Positions 39,660-48,601 of a stretch of DNA of 64,000 bases are shown here, in pieces. Made by a program: the position numbers and the translations under genes. Each line of letters starts with the position of its first letter. Position 1 is the first letter of the stretch. The DNA lies in the NCBI RefSeq assembly GCF_026342015.1, contig NZ_JAPENL010000002.1, positions 2,175,001 to 2,239,000 on the forward strand, in the 5' to 3' direction. The notes under the pieces were generated by a model that saw nothing but the letters and a program-made list of their open reading frames with translations, was not told where the DNA came from and did no database searches. Source of the stretch: Micromonospora lupini. GTDB taxonomy: Bacteria; Actinomycetota; Actinomycetes; Mycobacteriales; Micromonosporaceae.

Positions 39660-40907
39660 TCACATCGCGTACCGGGTGTCCATGACCTGGTCGTTGCTCA
39701 CCTCGGCGCCCGGCGCCCACGTCTCGTAGATGCCCCGGTCGTGGCACTGCGCCCCGGTGGTGACCACCGCGTCCGGGTCCGGGTGGCGCAGCCGCAGGCG
39801 CAGCCAGCCGGCCTCCTCCCGCAGCACCAGGCACGACACGCCCCGCCACTGCGCGAACCGAACCCGCCGAGCCACCGCGTCCACCGGATAGCGGGCCGCC
39901 CGGGTCATCGCCAGCACCCGGAAACCACCTGGCAGATCGGCCACCGCCTCGTACTCCGTGTCGCCGTAGAGACCTACCAACTGGGTGGAGCGCGGGGCGT
40001 CGCCGGTCGGCACGTACTCCTGGTCGGGGGAGAGGCCCGGCACCGCGGCCAGCAGATGCCGCCACTGCGGGCCCACCATCCGCAGCCACGCGCGCTGCTC
40101 GGCCTGGTAGCTGTAGAGCACCACCTCCACCCCCTCGCTCGGGTACGCGAGCAGGGTCGCGTTCGCCGGCATCGGCAGGTCGGCGAAGTCCCGGGTGATG
40201 AACTCGGGCACGAGTTGGCCGTTGCTCGGCACGAAACCCGTGCCCAGCACCGGAGGGCCCAGCCGGTCGCGGGACGCCAGCATCGTCAGGCCCCGGTGCG
40301 CCTCGCCCACCGGCACGTCGTAGTCGCCCGGGTCGGCGGCCCGCCAACGCAGCGCGTACGCCACGTCCGAGCCGTCCCGCCCCACGTCGCCGTCCGTGCG
40401 CAGGACAGTGGTCGCCGACGGCGTACGCAGGTGCGCCACGTCGTGCTCCCGGTAGCAGAAGCCGTGCGGCAGCCAGCCCCGCACGTACCCGGCGAGCTGC
40501 CGGGCGGAGAGCACCTTCACCATCCGGGTGCCGCGCCGGACCACCGCCGAGGCACGCACCGCGGCGACCACCGGGTCACCCGCCGCGGACGGCTGCTGGC
40601 TGAGCTGGTGTACGTGCGACCAGCCGTGCTCCCGGTGCGCAGGCATCATCAGCGGTGTCTCCGGCTCCTCGGCCGGCTCGGCGGCCCCGTGCACCGCGCT
40701 CACCTCGGTGACGTGCACGAACCGACGCCACGGCAGGGCGGTGCCCGGACGCGGCGCCCGCTCGAAGCCGGCCACCTCCTCGGCGCTGAACAGCTCGTAC
40801 GCGGCGCCCCGGGCGATCTCCTCGGCCGGGTAGACGCCGCCGCCGAATGCCACGCGCAGCCCGGTCCGTTCGCCGGCGGCATCGCTCGCGTGGGGTGTGA
40901 CGCTCAC
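39660..40907 (-). CDS. Hypothetical protein (415 aa)
   Basis: A soluble protein beginning VSVTPHASDAAGERTGLRVA at GTG 40907; the frame stays open upstream through the 80-bp repeats, but those codons read as repeat, not gene. Recurrent strands (YALRWRAADPGDYDVPVGEA, PEFITRDFADLPMPANATLLAYPSEGVEVVLYSYQ) suggest beta-rich duplicated domains. No family recognised. It lies between metG and tatD, which are usually adjacent, so it is probably a lineage-specific insertion. The 80-bp repeats form its 5' flank. Confidence 0.65.
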   Translation of the reverse strand: MSVTPHASDAAGERTGLRVAFGGGVYPAEEIARGAAYELFSAEEVAGFERAPRPGTALPWRRFVHVTEVSAVHGAAEPAEEPETPLMMPAHREHGWSHVHQLSQQPSAAGDPVVAAVRASAVVRRGTRMVKVLSARQLAGYVRGWLPHGFCYREHDVAHLRTPSATTVLRTDGDVGRDGSDVAYALRWRAADPGDYDVPVGEAHRGLTMLASRDRLGPPVLGTGFVPSNGQLVPEFITRDFADLPMPANATLLAYPSEGVEVVLYSYQAEQRAWLRMVGPQWRHLLAAVPGLSPDQEYVPTGDAPRSTQLVGLYGDTEYEAVADLPGGFRVLAMTRAARYPVDAVARRVRFAQWRGVSCLVLREEAGWLRLRLRHPDPDAVVTTGAQCHDRGIYETWAPGAEVSNDQVMDTRYAM

Positions 40908-41062
40908 GCCACGGCCTCGCTGCGCTCGGCCGCGGCGCGAGGCGCCACGCTGCTGTGCCCCATGGTTCGCTCGCTGCGCTCGCTCACGCCACCGCCTCGC
41001 TGCGCTCGGCCGCGGCGCGAGGCGCCACGCTGCTGTGCCCCATGGTTCGCTCGCTGCGCTCA
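40903..41062. repeat. Two tandem copies of an 80-bp unit
   Basis: Units 40903-40982 and 40983-41062 differ at two positions only. Read on the minus strand, each begins GTGAGCGAGCGCAGCGAG and codes for SERSERTMGHSSVAPRAA, ending GAGCGCAGCGAGG. It overlaps the GTG start of the gene at 39660. Similar GAGCGCAGCGAG-like strings just before start codons occur near 48390 and 55430. Confidence 0.9.
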
Positions 41063-41154
41063 CTCACCCGGCGACGGTAGAGTCGCACGGCGTAGTCGAG
41101 GTGAACGCCGGGTGGCGGGCGGATGGACGGCCCCGGTGTGTGATGCTGTCGCTG

Positions 41155-42042
41155 ATGAGCGAGCCGACTGAAACCCGCCGCGAGCGTGCCGCCCGGCGGG
41201 CCGGAGAGTTCCCGCCCGCCCCCGAGCCGTTGCCCCGGCCGGTGCTGGACAGCCACACCCACCTGGACATCACCGTGAGCGAGGCCGGCGTGCCCGGCGG
41301 CGGGCCGTCCGACGACCCGGTCGCCACGGCGATCACGGTGGCCGCCACTGTCGGCGTGGACCGGCTGGTCCAGGTGGGCGTGGACGTGACCTCCTCGCGG
41401 TGGGGCGCGGACATCGCCGACCGCTGTCCCGCCGTGCTGGCCACCGTGGCGCTGCACCCCAACGAGGCGCCCCGGCTGGCTGACCTCGACGAGGCCCTGC
41501 GGGAGATCGAGTCCCTCGCCGCCCGCGACCGGGTCCGGGGGATCGGCGAGACCGGCATGGACTTCTTCCGCACCGGCGACGAGGGACGCGCCGCGCAGGA
41601 GACGAGCTTCCGGGCGCACATCGCCATCGCCAAGCGGTACGGCAGGACGCTCGTCATCCACGACCGGGACGCGCACGCCGACGTGCTGCGGATCCTGGAC
41701 GACGAGGGCGCACCGGACACGGTGGTGCTGCACTGCTTCTCCGGTGACGCCGAGTTCGCTCGCGAGTGCGTGCGCCGGGGCTACCTGCTCAGCTTCGCCG
41801 GCACGGTCACCTTCGGCAGCGCCACCGCTCTACGCGAGGCCGCCGCGCTCACCCCGCTGGACCAGATCCTCGTGGAGACCGACGCTCCCTACCTCACTCC
41901 GGTCCCGTACCGGGGGCGGCCGAACGCCTCGTACCTCATCCCCCTCACCGTCCGTCTCCTCGCCGCGACCACCGGCAGCGACCTCGACGAGCTGTGCGCG
42001 GCCATCTCCGCCACCGGCGATCGGGCCTTCGGGCCGTGGTGA
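41155..42042 (+). CDS. tatD: TatD family metal-dependent hydrolase
   Basis: A 295-residue TIM-barrel hydrolase; TatD proteins act as 3'-5' DNA exonucleases and D-aminoacyl-tRNA-type hydrolases in various species. Metal ligands: DSHTHLD (residues about 33-39), GETGMDF with [15 protein letters not shown] and [11 protein letters not shown] 41155 is taken; an ATG at 41143 is in a different frame and a start at 41146 is possible. Part of the metG-tatD-rsmA-ispE core cluster. Confidence 0.9.
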   Translation: MSEPTETRRERAARRAGEFPPAPEPLPRPVLDSHTHLDITVSEAGVPGGGPSDDPVATAITVAATVGVDRLVQVGVDVTSSRWGADIADRCPAVLATVALHPNEAPRLADLDEALREIESLAARDRVRGIGETGMDFFRTGDEGRAAQETSFRAHIAIAKRYGRTLVIHDRDAHADVLRILDDEGAPDTVVLHCFSGDAEFARECVRRGYLLSFAGTVTFGSATALREAAALTPLDQILVETDAPYLTPVPYRGRPNASYLIPLTVRLLAATTGSDLDELCAAISATGDRAFGPW

Positions 42043-42075
42043 GCCCGGCCCGGCGGCCGGTCCCGGCGACGCCGC

Positions 42076-42081
42076 TACGCT
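42076..42081 (+). promoter_or_regulatory. -10 box for a leaderless rsmA transcript
   Basis: TACGCT lies seven bases before the rsmA ATG, again without an SD site. Confidence 0.55.
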
Positions 42082-42088
42082 GCCAGCC

Positions 42089-42958
42089 ATGACCGGTCTC
42101 CTCGGCCCGGCGGAGATCCGGGAGCTGGCCGCCCGGTTGGGCGTCGCACCCACCAAGAAGCTCGGCCAGAACTTCGTGCACGACCCGAACACCGTGCGCC
42201 GGATCGTCACCGCAGCCGGCCTGACCCCCGACGACGTGGCCCTGGAGGTCGGCCCGGGGCTCGGATCACTGACCCTGGGGCTGCTGCCGGTCGCCGGGCA
42301 CGTGCACGCCGTGGAGATCGATCCGACGCTCGCCGGCGCGTTGCCGGAGACCGCCGCCCGGCACGCCGGACCGGACGCCGCCCGCCTCACCGTGCACCGC
42401 GCCGACGCGCTGCGCGTCCGCGCCGCCGAGCTGGACGACCCGCCGCCGACCGCGCTCGTCGCGAACCTGCCCTACAACGTGGCGGTGCCGGTGGTGCTGC
42501 ACCTCCTCGCCGAGCTGCCCAGCCTGCGGCACGGCCTGGTGATGGTGCAGAAGGAGGTCGCCGACCGGCTCGTCGCCGGTCCCGGCTCCAAGGTGTACGG
42601 CATCCCGTCGGTCAAGCTCGCCTGGTACGCCCACGCCCGGAGCGCCGGCAAGGTGCCACCGAACGTGTTCTGGCCGGTGCCCAACGTCGACTCCGGTCTG
42701 GTCGCCTTCACCTGCCACGAACCGCCCCGCGCCGACGTACCCCGGGAGCGGGTCTTCGCCGTCGTGGACGCGGCGTTCGCGCAGCGTCGCAAGACCCTGC
42801 GCGCCGCGTTGGCCGGCTGGGCCGGTGGTCCGGACCGGGCCGCCGCCGCGCTCACCGCCGCCGGCGTCGACCCCGGCGCCCGGGGGGAGTCACTCACCGT
42901 CGACCAGTTCGCCGCCATCGCCGCGTCGGCCCCGGCCGGTACGCGGGCCGCGACGTAG
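42089..42958 (+). CDS. rsmA: 16S rRNA dimethyladenosine transferase
   Basis: A 289-residue enzyme (KsgA) that dimethylates A1518 and A1519 of 16S rRNA in late 30S assembly. [18 protein letters not shown] at the start, SAM loop [11 protein letters not shown] (about residues 54-64) and [10 protein letters not shown] (about 128-137) with the catalytic NLPY. In mycobacteria and streptomycetes an rpf gene sits between tatD and rsmA; here only 46 bases separate them. Confidence 0.95.
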   Translation: MTGLLGPAEIRELAARLGVAPTKKLGQNFVHDPNTVRRIVTAAGLTPDDVALEVGPGLGSLTLGLLPVAGHVHAVEIDPTLAGALPETAARHAGPDAARLTVHRADALRVRAAELDDPPPTALVANLPYNVAVPVVLHLLAELPSLRHGLVMVQKEVADRLVAGPGSKVYGIPSVKLAWYAHARSAGKVPPNVFWPVPNVDSGLVAFTCHEPPRADVPRERVFAVVDAAFAQRRKTLRAALAGWAGGPDRAAAALTAAGVDPGARGESLTVDQFAAIAASAPAGTRAAT

Positions 42959-42990
42959 GCTGACGCCGTGCCCGCCGAGGAGGTGTACGA

Positions 42991-43575
42991 GTGACCGCGC
43001 AGCCGATCGAGCCCGCCGCCCACGGGATGTGGACCCCGGATCCCGTGCGGCAGCGGCTGGCCAACCACACCATCGAGGACGTGCTGGCCCTGCCCGACGA
43101 CGCCCCCCGCGTCGAGCTACGTGACGGAGTCCTCGTCGTGGTCCCCTCCCCGACCTTTGGTCATCAGAACATCGGCAACCTGTTGTGGATGTGGTTGCGG
43201 CAGTTCGCGCCGGTCGAGCTGACTCCGGCCACCGCCGTCGGGGTGGCGATCAACTACCGGAACTCCCTCGAGCCGGACGTCGTCCTGCTGAAGCGTCCGG
43301 TGGCGGCCGACCATCACTACTTCGAGGCTGAGCAGGTCGTGCTCGCCGTCGAGGTCGTCTCGCCCGGCACCCGACGTCGGGACCGGCTGGAGAAGCCTGC
43401 CGACTTCGCCGACGCCGGGGTCCCGCACTACTGGCGCATCGAGCAGAATCCGGTGCACGTGTACGCGTACGACCTGGTCGACGGCCGCTACGAGCTGGCC
43501 GCCGACTCTGCCGAGGAGCTGATCGTGGCCAAGCCGTTCGACATCCGCCTGCGCGTGCGGGACATCACCCCGTGA
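42991..43575 (+). CDS. Uma2 family putative endonuclease
   Basis: A 194-residue protein with the Uma2 core: RVELRDGVLVVVPSPTFGHQ, SLEPDVVLLKRP, VVLAVEVVSPGTRRRDRLEKPADFADAGVPHYWRIE. The D...ExV pattern is a variant PD-(D/E)XK fold; activity is unproven for nearly all members, which are numerous in actinomycetes and cyanobacteria. GTG 42991 has GGAGG upstream. It lies between rsmA and ispE, normally adjacent, and its GTGA end overlaps the ispE start, so it has been inserted cleanly into the operon. Confidence 0.85.
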   Translation: MTAQPIEPAAHGMWTPDPVRQRLANHTIEDVLALPDDAPRVELRDGVLVVVPSPTFGHQNIGNLLWMWLRQFAPVELTPATAVGVAINYRNSLEPDVVLLKRPVAADHHYFEAEQVVLAVEVVSPGTRRRDRLEKPADFADAGVPHYWRIEQNPVHVYAYDLVDGRYELAADSAEELIVAKPFDIRLRVRDITP

Positions 43576-44522
43576 CCGAGGCCTGGCGACCGGACGACGA
43601 GGACGAGCGACGCGGGGCTCTCGGTCCGGTGAAGGTCCGGGTGCCCGCGAAGGTCAACCTGCACCTCGGGGTGGGCCCGCTGCGCAGGGACGGCTACCAC
43701 GAGCTGAACACCGTCTACCACGCCATCTCGATCTACGACGAGCTGACCGCCCGCCGGGGCGACACCCTCGCCCTGACCATGGAGGGCGAGGGCACCGGCG
43801 AGTTGGCGCTCGACGACACCAACCTGGTGATCCGCGCCGCGCACGCCCTCGCCGGGTACGCGGGCGTGCTGCCGCACGCCCGGCTGCACCTGCGCAAGCA
43901 GATCCCGCTCGCCGGCGGACTGGCTGGCGGGAGCGCCGACGCGGCCGCGGCCCTGGTGGCCTGCGACGCCCTCTGGGGCACCGGGCTGTCCCGTGACGAG
44001 CTGGCCGGAATCGCCGCCGACCTGGGCTCCGACGTGCCGTTCCTGATCTACGGCGGCACCGCGCTGGGCACCGGCCGGGGTGAGGCGGTCAGCCCCGTGC
44101 TGGCCCGGGCCACCTCCTGGCACTGGGTCGTGGCGATCGCCGACAGCGGCCTGTCCACCCCTGCCGCGTACCGCGAGCTGGACCGGCTGCGCGACTCCGG
44201 CGCCGCCGGCGCCCCGCTGGGCAGCACCGACGCGCTGCTGGGCGCGCTGCGTCAGCGTGACCCGCGGGTCCTCGCCGGTACCCTCGGCAACGACCTACAG
44301 GACGCCGCGCTTGCCATGCGGCCCGCGCTTGCCGACACCCTGAAGGCCGGCGAGGCGGCCGGCGCGCTCACCGGCATCGTCTCCGGCTCCGGCCCGACCT
44401 GCGTCTTCCTCGCCGCCGACGCCGCCGACGCCGGGCGGATCGCCGCCGAGCTGACAAGCGCCGGCGTGTGCCGGGAGGCGCGGGTCGCGCACGGCCCGGT
44501 CGCCGGCGCCCGCATCGGCTGA
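43572..44522 (+). CDS. ispE: 4-diphosphocytidyl-2-C-methyl-D-erythritol kinase
   Basis: A 316-residue GHMP kinase of the MEP isoprenoid pathway; it phosphorylates CDP-methylerythritol using ATP. KVRVPAKVNLHLGVGPLRRDGYHEL, the ATP-binding loop PLAGGLAGGSADAAAAL (about residues 113-129) and the C-terminal GIVSGSGPTCVFLA are all present. GTG 43572 overlaps the Uma2 stop. Confidence 0.95.
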   Translation: MTEAWRPDDEDERRGALGPVKVRVPAKVNLHLGVGPLRRDGYHELNTVYHAISIYDELTARRGDTLALTMEGEGTGELALDDTNLVIRAAHALAGYAGVLPHARLHLRKQIPLAGGLAGGSADAAAALVACDALWGTGLSRDELAGIAADLGSDVPFLIYGGTALGTGRGEAVSPVLARATSWHWVVAIADSGLSTPAAYRELDRLRDSGAAGAPLGSTDALLGALRQRDPRVLAGTLGNDLQDAALAMRPALADTLKAGEAAGALTGIVSGSGPTCVFLAADAADAGRIAAELTSAGVCREARVAHGPVAGARIG

Positions 44523-44644
44523 CCGGCCCGTCCCACCCGCCCGCGGGCGCGCGGCGTGGGCGTCCCGGGTGTCCGCGTACCCTTGAGTCAGGCGTCCCGA
44601 GGTGCCCGCCGGCACCCGGACGCCTTGATCTTGAAGGGTGGAAC

Positions 44645-46450
44645 GTGGCCAACATCGTCAATCTGGACCGGGTGTCCAAGGGGTACGGCGCCGCCGGGCG
44701 GCTGCTCACGGACGTCTCGCTCGGCCTGGACGACGCCGACCGGATCGGTGTGGTCGGCCTCAACGGCGCCGGCAAGTCCACCCTGCTGCGCCTGCTCACC
44801 AAGCAGGAGGAGCCCGACGACGGCCGGGTCACCCACCGCCGCGACCTGCGCGTGCTCTGGCTACCGCAGCAGCTCACCCTCGCCCCGGACGCCACGGTCC
44901 GGGACGTCGTGCTCGGCACCGCCTGGCTCGGTGAGGGCATGGGCGCCGAGCACGAGTGGGCAGGCGACGCAGGCGTCCGCAACATCCTCGACGGCCTCGG
45001 CATGCCGCACCTCGGCCTCGACCAGCCGGTCGGCCCGATGTCCGGTGGCGAACGGCGGCGGGTGGCGCTCGCCGCGCTGCTCGTCCGCGACTCGGACCTG
45101 CTGATCCTCGACGAGCCCACCAACCATCTCGACGTCGGCGGTGTCGACTGGCTCGCCCGGCACCTCGTCGGCCGCAAGGGCTCCCTGGTGGTGGTCACCC
45201 ACGACCGGTGGTTCCTGGACGCGGTCTGCACCACCACCTGGGAGGTCGCCGACCAGACCGTCCGCGCGTACGAGGGGGGCTTCGCCGCCTGGACCCTCGC
45301 CCGCGCCGAACGCGAACGCGTCGCCGCCGCCACCGAGGCCCGCCGGCAGAACCTGCTCCGCAAGGAGATCGCCTGGCTGCGGCGCGGCCCGCCCGCCCGC
45401 ACCTCCAAGCCCCAGTTCCGCATCGACGCCGCGAACGCGCTGATCGCCGACGTGCCGCCGGCCCGCGACACCATGTCGTTGCAGCGCATGGCGGTGTCGC
45501 GCCTGGGCAAGCAGGTGTACGAGCTGGAGAACGTCGAGCTGCATGCCGGCCCGAAGGAGATCCTGCGCGACGCCACCTGGCTTGTCGGTCCCGGTGACCG
45601 GATCGCCATCCTCGGCGCCAACGGCGCCGGCAAGACCACTCTGCTGCGGATGCTCGCCGGCATCACCCGCCCCGACGGCGGCCGCCTCGGCACCGGCTCC
45701 ACGGTGCGACCGGCCTTCCTCTCCCAGGAGCTCGCCGAGTTGCCCGGGCACCTGCGGGTGCTGGAGGCCGTCGAGGAGGTCGCCCGCCGGGTCCAGCTCG
45801 GCGACCGGGAGGTCTCCGCAGCGCAGCTCGCCGAGGTGTTCGGCTTCGACGATCGCCGACTCTGGACCCCGGTCGGCGACCTCTCCGGTGGTGAGCGTCG
45901 CCGGTTGCAGATGCTGCGGCTGCTCGCCGGCGAACCCAACGTGCTGCTCTTCGACGAGCCCACAAACGACCTGGACACCGACACCCTCGCGTCGCTTGAG
46001 GACCTGCTCGACTCGTGGCCCGGCACGATCATCGTGGCCAGTCACGACCGTTACCTCATCGAACGCGTGACCGACACGGCGTACGGGATGTTCGGCGACG
46101 GTCGGCTCGTGCACCTGCCCGGTGGTGTCGACGAGTACCTCGCCCGGACCGCCGAGCGAGCGGGCTCCCCCCGGGCCGGCGGCACCCCGTCGGTCACGTC
46201 GGCCGGGCCCACCGCGGGTGGCATGTCCGCCGCCGAGGTGCGCCAGGCCCGCAAGGAGCTGACCCGGCTGGAACGGCAGCTCGGCAAGCTCGACCAGCGC
46301 GAGGTCACCCTGCTCGACCAGCTCGCCGCCGACGCCACCGACTACGCCCGCGTCGCCGAGCTGGACACCCAGCTCAAGGATCTGCGCGCCGAGCGGGAAC
46401 GGATCGAGGAGACCTGGATGACCCTCGCCGAGGACCTGCCCGAGAGCTGA
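44645..46450 (+). CDS. ABC-F family ATPase (Uup-like)
   Basis: A 601-residue soluble protein with two ABC ATPase modules and no membrane domain. Walker A motifs GLNGAGKST (about 38-46) and GANGAGKTT (about 323-331); signatures MSGGERRR and LSGGERRR; Walker B LLILDEPTNHLD and VLLFDEPTNDLD. A charged linker joins the modules and a C-terminal coiled coil (ARKELTRLERQLGKLDQREV) resembles Uup. ABC-F proteins act on ribosomes; some rescue stalls or protect from antibiotics. GTG 44645 has AAGGGTGG upstream. Confidence 0.92.
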   Translation: MANIVNLDRVSKGYGAAGRLLTDVSLGLDDADRIGVVGLNGAGKSTLLRLLTKQEEPDDGRVTHRRDLRVLWLPQQLTLAPDATVRDVVLGTAWLGEGMGAEHEWAGDAGVRNILDGLGMPHLGLDQPVGPMSGGERRRVALAALLVRDSDLLILDEPTNHLDVGGVDWLARHLVGRKGSLVVVTHDRWFLDAVCTTTWEVADQTVRAYEGGFAAWTLARAERERVAAATEARRQNLLRKEIAWLRRGPPARTSKPQFRIDAANALIADVPPARDTMSLQRMAVSRLGKQVYELENVELHAGPKEILRDATWLVGPGDRIAILGANGAGKTTLLRMLAGITRPDGGRLGTGSTVRPAFLSQELAELPGHLRVLEAVEEVARRVQLGDREVSAAQLAEVFGFDDRRLWTPVGDLSGGERRRLQMLRLLAGEPNVLLFDEPTNDLDTDTLASLEDLLDSWPGTIIVASHDRYLIERVTDTAYGMFGDGRLVHLPGGVDEYLARTAERAGSPRAGGTPSVTSAGPTAGGMSAAEVRQARKELTRLERQLGKLDQREVTLLDQLAADATDYARVAELDTQLKDLRAERERIEETWMTLAEDLPES

Positions 46451-46545
46451 GCGGGCCGGGCACGCCGGCGCGGGGGCCGTGTGCGGCGTCACACCGACAC
46501 ATGCGGGACAATCGTCGGCGACACCTCACCCTTGGAGACCCAGAC

Positions 46546-47001
46546 ATGGCCCACACCCCCATCAACCACCCCGCGCGGCCGATCTACCGGGCGATCGGCG
46601 GGCTGACCGGTCTGTACCTGGTGGTCTTCGGCGTGCTCGGCATCATCGCGGGCGCCGGCAACGAGATCCTCGCCCAGGACGACACCCGCGTCCTCGGCCA
46701 GGGCACCAACCTCGGCTTCTCGCTGCTGTGCGTGCTGCTCGGGCTCGTCGTGCTTGTCGGCACCGCGCTCGGCCGCAACATCGACGTGGCGATCAACCAG
46801 TGGCTGGCGTACGCCCTGATGGTGATCAGCCTGGCCGGTCTGGCCTTCATCCGGACCGACGCCAACTACTTCAACTTCAGCATCTTCACCGTGATCGTCG
46901 TGATGACTGCCGCCCTGGTGCTGCTCATGGCCGGCATGTACGGCAAGGTCGGCACGGAGGACGAGGCTGAGGCTTTCCAGAAGGCTCGGCTGGTTCTCTG
47001 A
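46546..47001 (+). CDS. DUF4383 membrane protein
   Basis: A 151-residue protein with four transmembrane helices: IGGLTGLYLVVFGVLGIIAG, LGFSLLCVLLGLVVLVGTAL, ALMVISLAGLAF and FTVIVVMTAALVLLMAGM. The INHPARPIYRAIGG start is the DUF4383 hallmark. RBS TTGGAGA seven bases from the ATG. Its paralogue lies 200 bases downstream in the same direction. Function unknown. Confidence 0.85.
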   Translation: MAHTPINHPARPIYRAIGGLTGLYLVVFGVLGIIAGAGNEILAQDDTRVLGQGTNLGFSLLCVLLGLVVLVGTALGRNIDVAINQWLAYALMVISLAGLAFIRTDANYFNFSIFTVIVVMTAALVLLMAGMYGKVGTEDEAEAFQKARLVL

Positions 47002-47026
47002 TCTTCTTCTGCGGTTGCGGCCGTGG

Positions 47027-47098
47027 GTTTTCGCCGGAGCCCGAGCTGCTCCGGGCGGTCAGGCGTGATCCCTGCGCAGCTCGGGCTCCGGCGAAAAC
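47027..47098. repeat. Perfect 23-bp inverted repeat, 26-base loop
   Basis: Arms 47027-47049 and 47076-47098 are exact complements (GTTTTCGCCGGAGCCCGAGC...). It lies between the two DUF4383 genes, 26 bases after the first stop, and can act as a terminator for it. Confidence 0.9.
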
Positions 47099-47208
47099 CT
47101 GACCTGGTCCAGCCGTCCGGCGGACCCCTTCGGCTTTGGGGTTCTTCGGACAGTTGGCTCTTGCCTGGGCGACAATTCCCCTGAAACGGTCAATCAGGGG
47201 GTCTGGGT

Positions 47209-47685
47209 ATGCCGCACTTTCCGGTGAACCATCCGGCACGGCCGCTCTACCGGGTCCTCTCCGGCCTGATCGGCGTGTACATCCTGGTCTTCGGCGTCTG
47301 GGGTGTCGCCGAGACGATCGGCGACCCGCTCTTCGACCGGGGCAGCCACTGGGCCCTCGGGCTCCGCACCAACCTGGCCTTCTCACTCGCCTCGGTGGTC
47401 TTCGGAGTCGTCCTGATCTTCGGAGCGTCCCGGCGCAGCAACCTCGGCCACTACATGAACCTCACCGCCGGGGTGGTGTTCCTGGTGACAAGCATCCTCA
47501 TGATGTCCGTGCTGCAGACCGACGCGAACTTCCTCAACTTCTCGATGTCGACAGTGATCGTGTCGATGCTGTTCGGCCTGATCCTGCTCGGCACCGGCCT
47601 TTACGACAAGGTCGGCCCGTCGGAGCACGCCGAGGCGGAGTTGGAACGCCGCAAACATCCGGTGGCCGACGCGCACCGGAGCTGA
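47209..47685 (+). CDS. DUF4383 membrane protein, paralogue
   Basis: A 158-residue four-helix protein, VNHPARPLYRVLSGLIGVYI, aligned with its neighbour along the full length, for example QTDANFLNFSMSTVIVSM against RTDANYFNFSIFTVIVVM. Tandem duplication with strong divergence. Stops only six bases from the end of the convergent TetR gene. The C-terminal tail is charged. Confidence 0.85.
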   Translation: MPHFPVNHPARPLYRVLSGLIGVYILVFGVWGVAETIGDPLFDRGSHWALGLRTNLAFSLASVVFGVVLIFGASRRSNLGHYMNLTAGVVFLVTSILMMSVLQTDANFLNFSMSTVIVSMLFGLILLGTGLYDKVGPSEHAEAELERRKHPVADAHRS

Positions 47686-47691
47686 CCGAGG

Positions 47692-48378
47692 TCAGTGGCG
47701 ACGGCTGGTGATCAACGTCGGCTTCGCCTCCAGGTGCGACAACCCGTTCCAGGCCAGGTTGACCAGGTGCGCCGCCACCGTCTCCTTGCGCGGCTTGCGC
47801 ACCTCCAGCCACCAGCGGCCGGTCAACGCGACCATGCCCACGAGCGCCTGCGAGTAGAGCTCGGCCAGCTTCGGGTCGTACCCGCGGCTCTTGAACTCCG
47901 CGCCCAGGATGTGCTCGACCTGGTGGGCCACATCGTTCATGACGCTGCTGAAGGTGGCCGTCCCGGACATCAGCGGCGACTCGCGGACCAGCACCCGGAA
48001 CCCGCTGGTCTCCTCCTCGATGTAGCCCAGCAGGGCCATCGCCGCCTGCTCCAGCAACTCGCGCGGATGCCCGGCGGTCAGCGCCGTGGTGATCCGGTCC
48101 AGCAGGGCCCGGACCTCCCGGTCGACCACTACCGCGTACAACCCCTCCTTGCCGCCGAAGTGCTCGTACACCACAGGCTTGGAGACCTTGGCGCGGGCCG
48201 CCACCTCCTCGATCGAGGTGGCGTCGAAACCGCGCTCGGCGAACAGTTGCCGGCCGATCGCGATCAACTGCTCCCGGCGCTGGGCTGCCGACATGCGTAC
48301 CCGTGAGGGGGGCTTGGGTTTCGCCGCCGCAGCCGGCACTGTGCGCCGGCTGCCGGCGTCGTCGCTGACCTCGGGCAT
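47692..48378 (-). CDS. TetR family transcriptional regulator
   Basis: A 228-residue repressor. An Ala/Pro-rich start is followed by RREQLIAIGRQLFAERGFDATSIEEVAARAKVSKPVVYEHFGGKEGLYAVVVD, a full TetR DNA-binding domain, and a helical ligand domain. ATG 48378 is used; the frame runs on to 48444 through a GAGCGCCAGCGAGG repeat-like stretch. Its place near ispE and glmU matches M. tuberculosis Rv1019. Ligand unknown. Confidence 0.88.
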   Translation of the reverse strand: MPEVSDDAGSRRTVPAAAAKPKPPSRVRMSAAQRREQLIAIGRQLFAERGFDATSIEEVAARAKVSKPVVYEHFGGKEGLYAVVVDREVRALLDRITTALTAGHPRELLEQAAMALLGYIEEETSGFRVLVRESPLMSGTATFSSVMNDVAHQVEHILGAEFKSRGYDPKLAELYSQALVGMVALTGRWWLEVRKPRKETVAAHLVNLAWNGLSHLEAKPTLITSRRH

Positions 48379-48601
48379 GTCGCCGCCTCGCTGGCGCTCG
48401 GTCACGCCCTGCCGTGGGATGGTGCCTCCGCTGTGCCCGTTCACGTCGTCGCCTCACTGGCGGGCGGCCTGGCCGCCCTGCCGCGCCGTCCGACCGTACC
48501 CGGATCGGGCCCGGCACCCCGTCCGCCGAGCCGTCCGGTTACCCCGCTGCGCTCGGTCACCCGGCCATCCTGCCAGGTGGCACCGCGCGGCACCGCCCGG
48601 T

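Noticed and set aside
39660-41063. Longer version of the unknown protein beginning upstream of 40907
   Set aside because: The added codons are just the 80-bp repeats read through; the GTG at 40907 begins the non-repeated protein.
42991-43575. Uma2 protein as part of a defence island
   Set aside because: It is a lone insertion in a housekeeping operon; such genes are common in actinomycetes and no other defence gene is adjacent.
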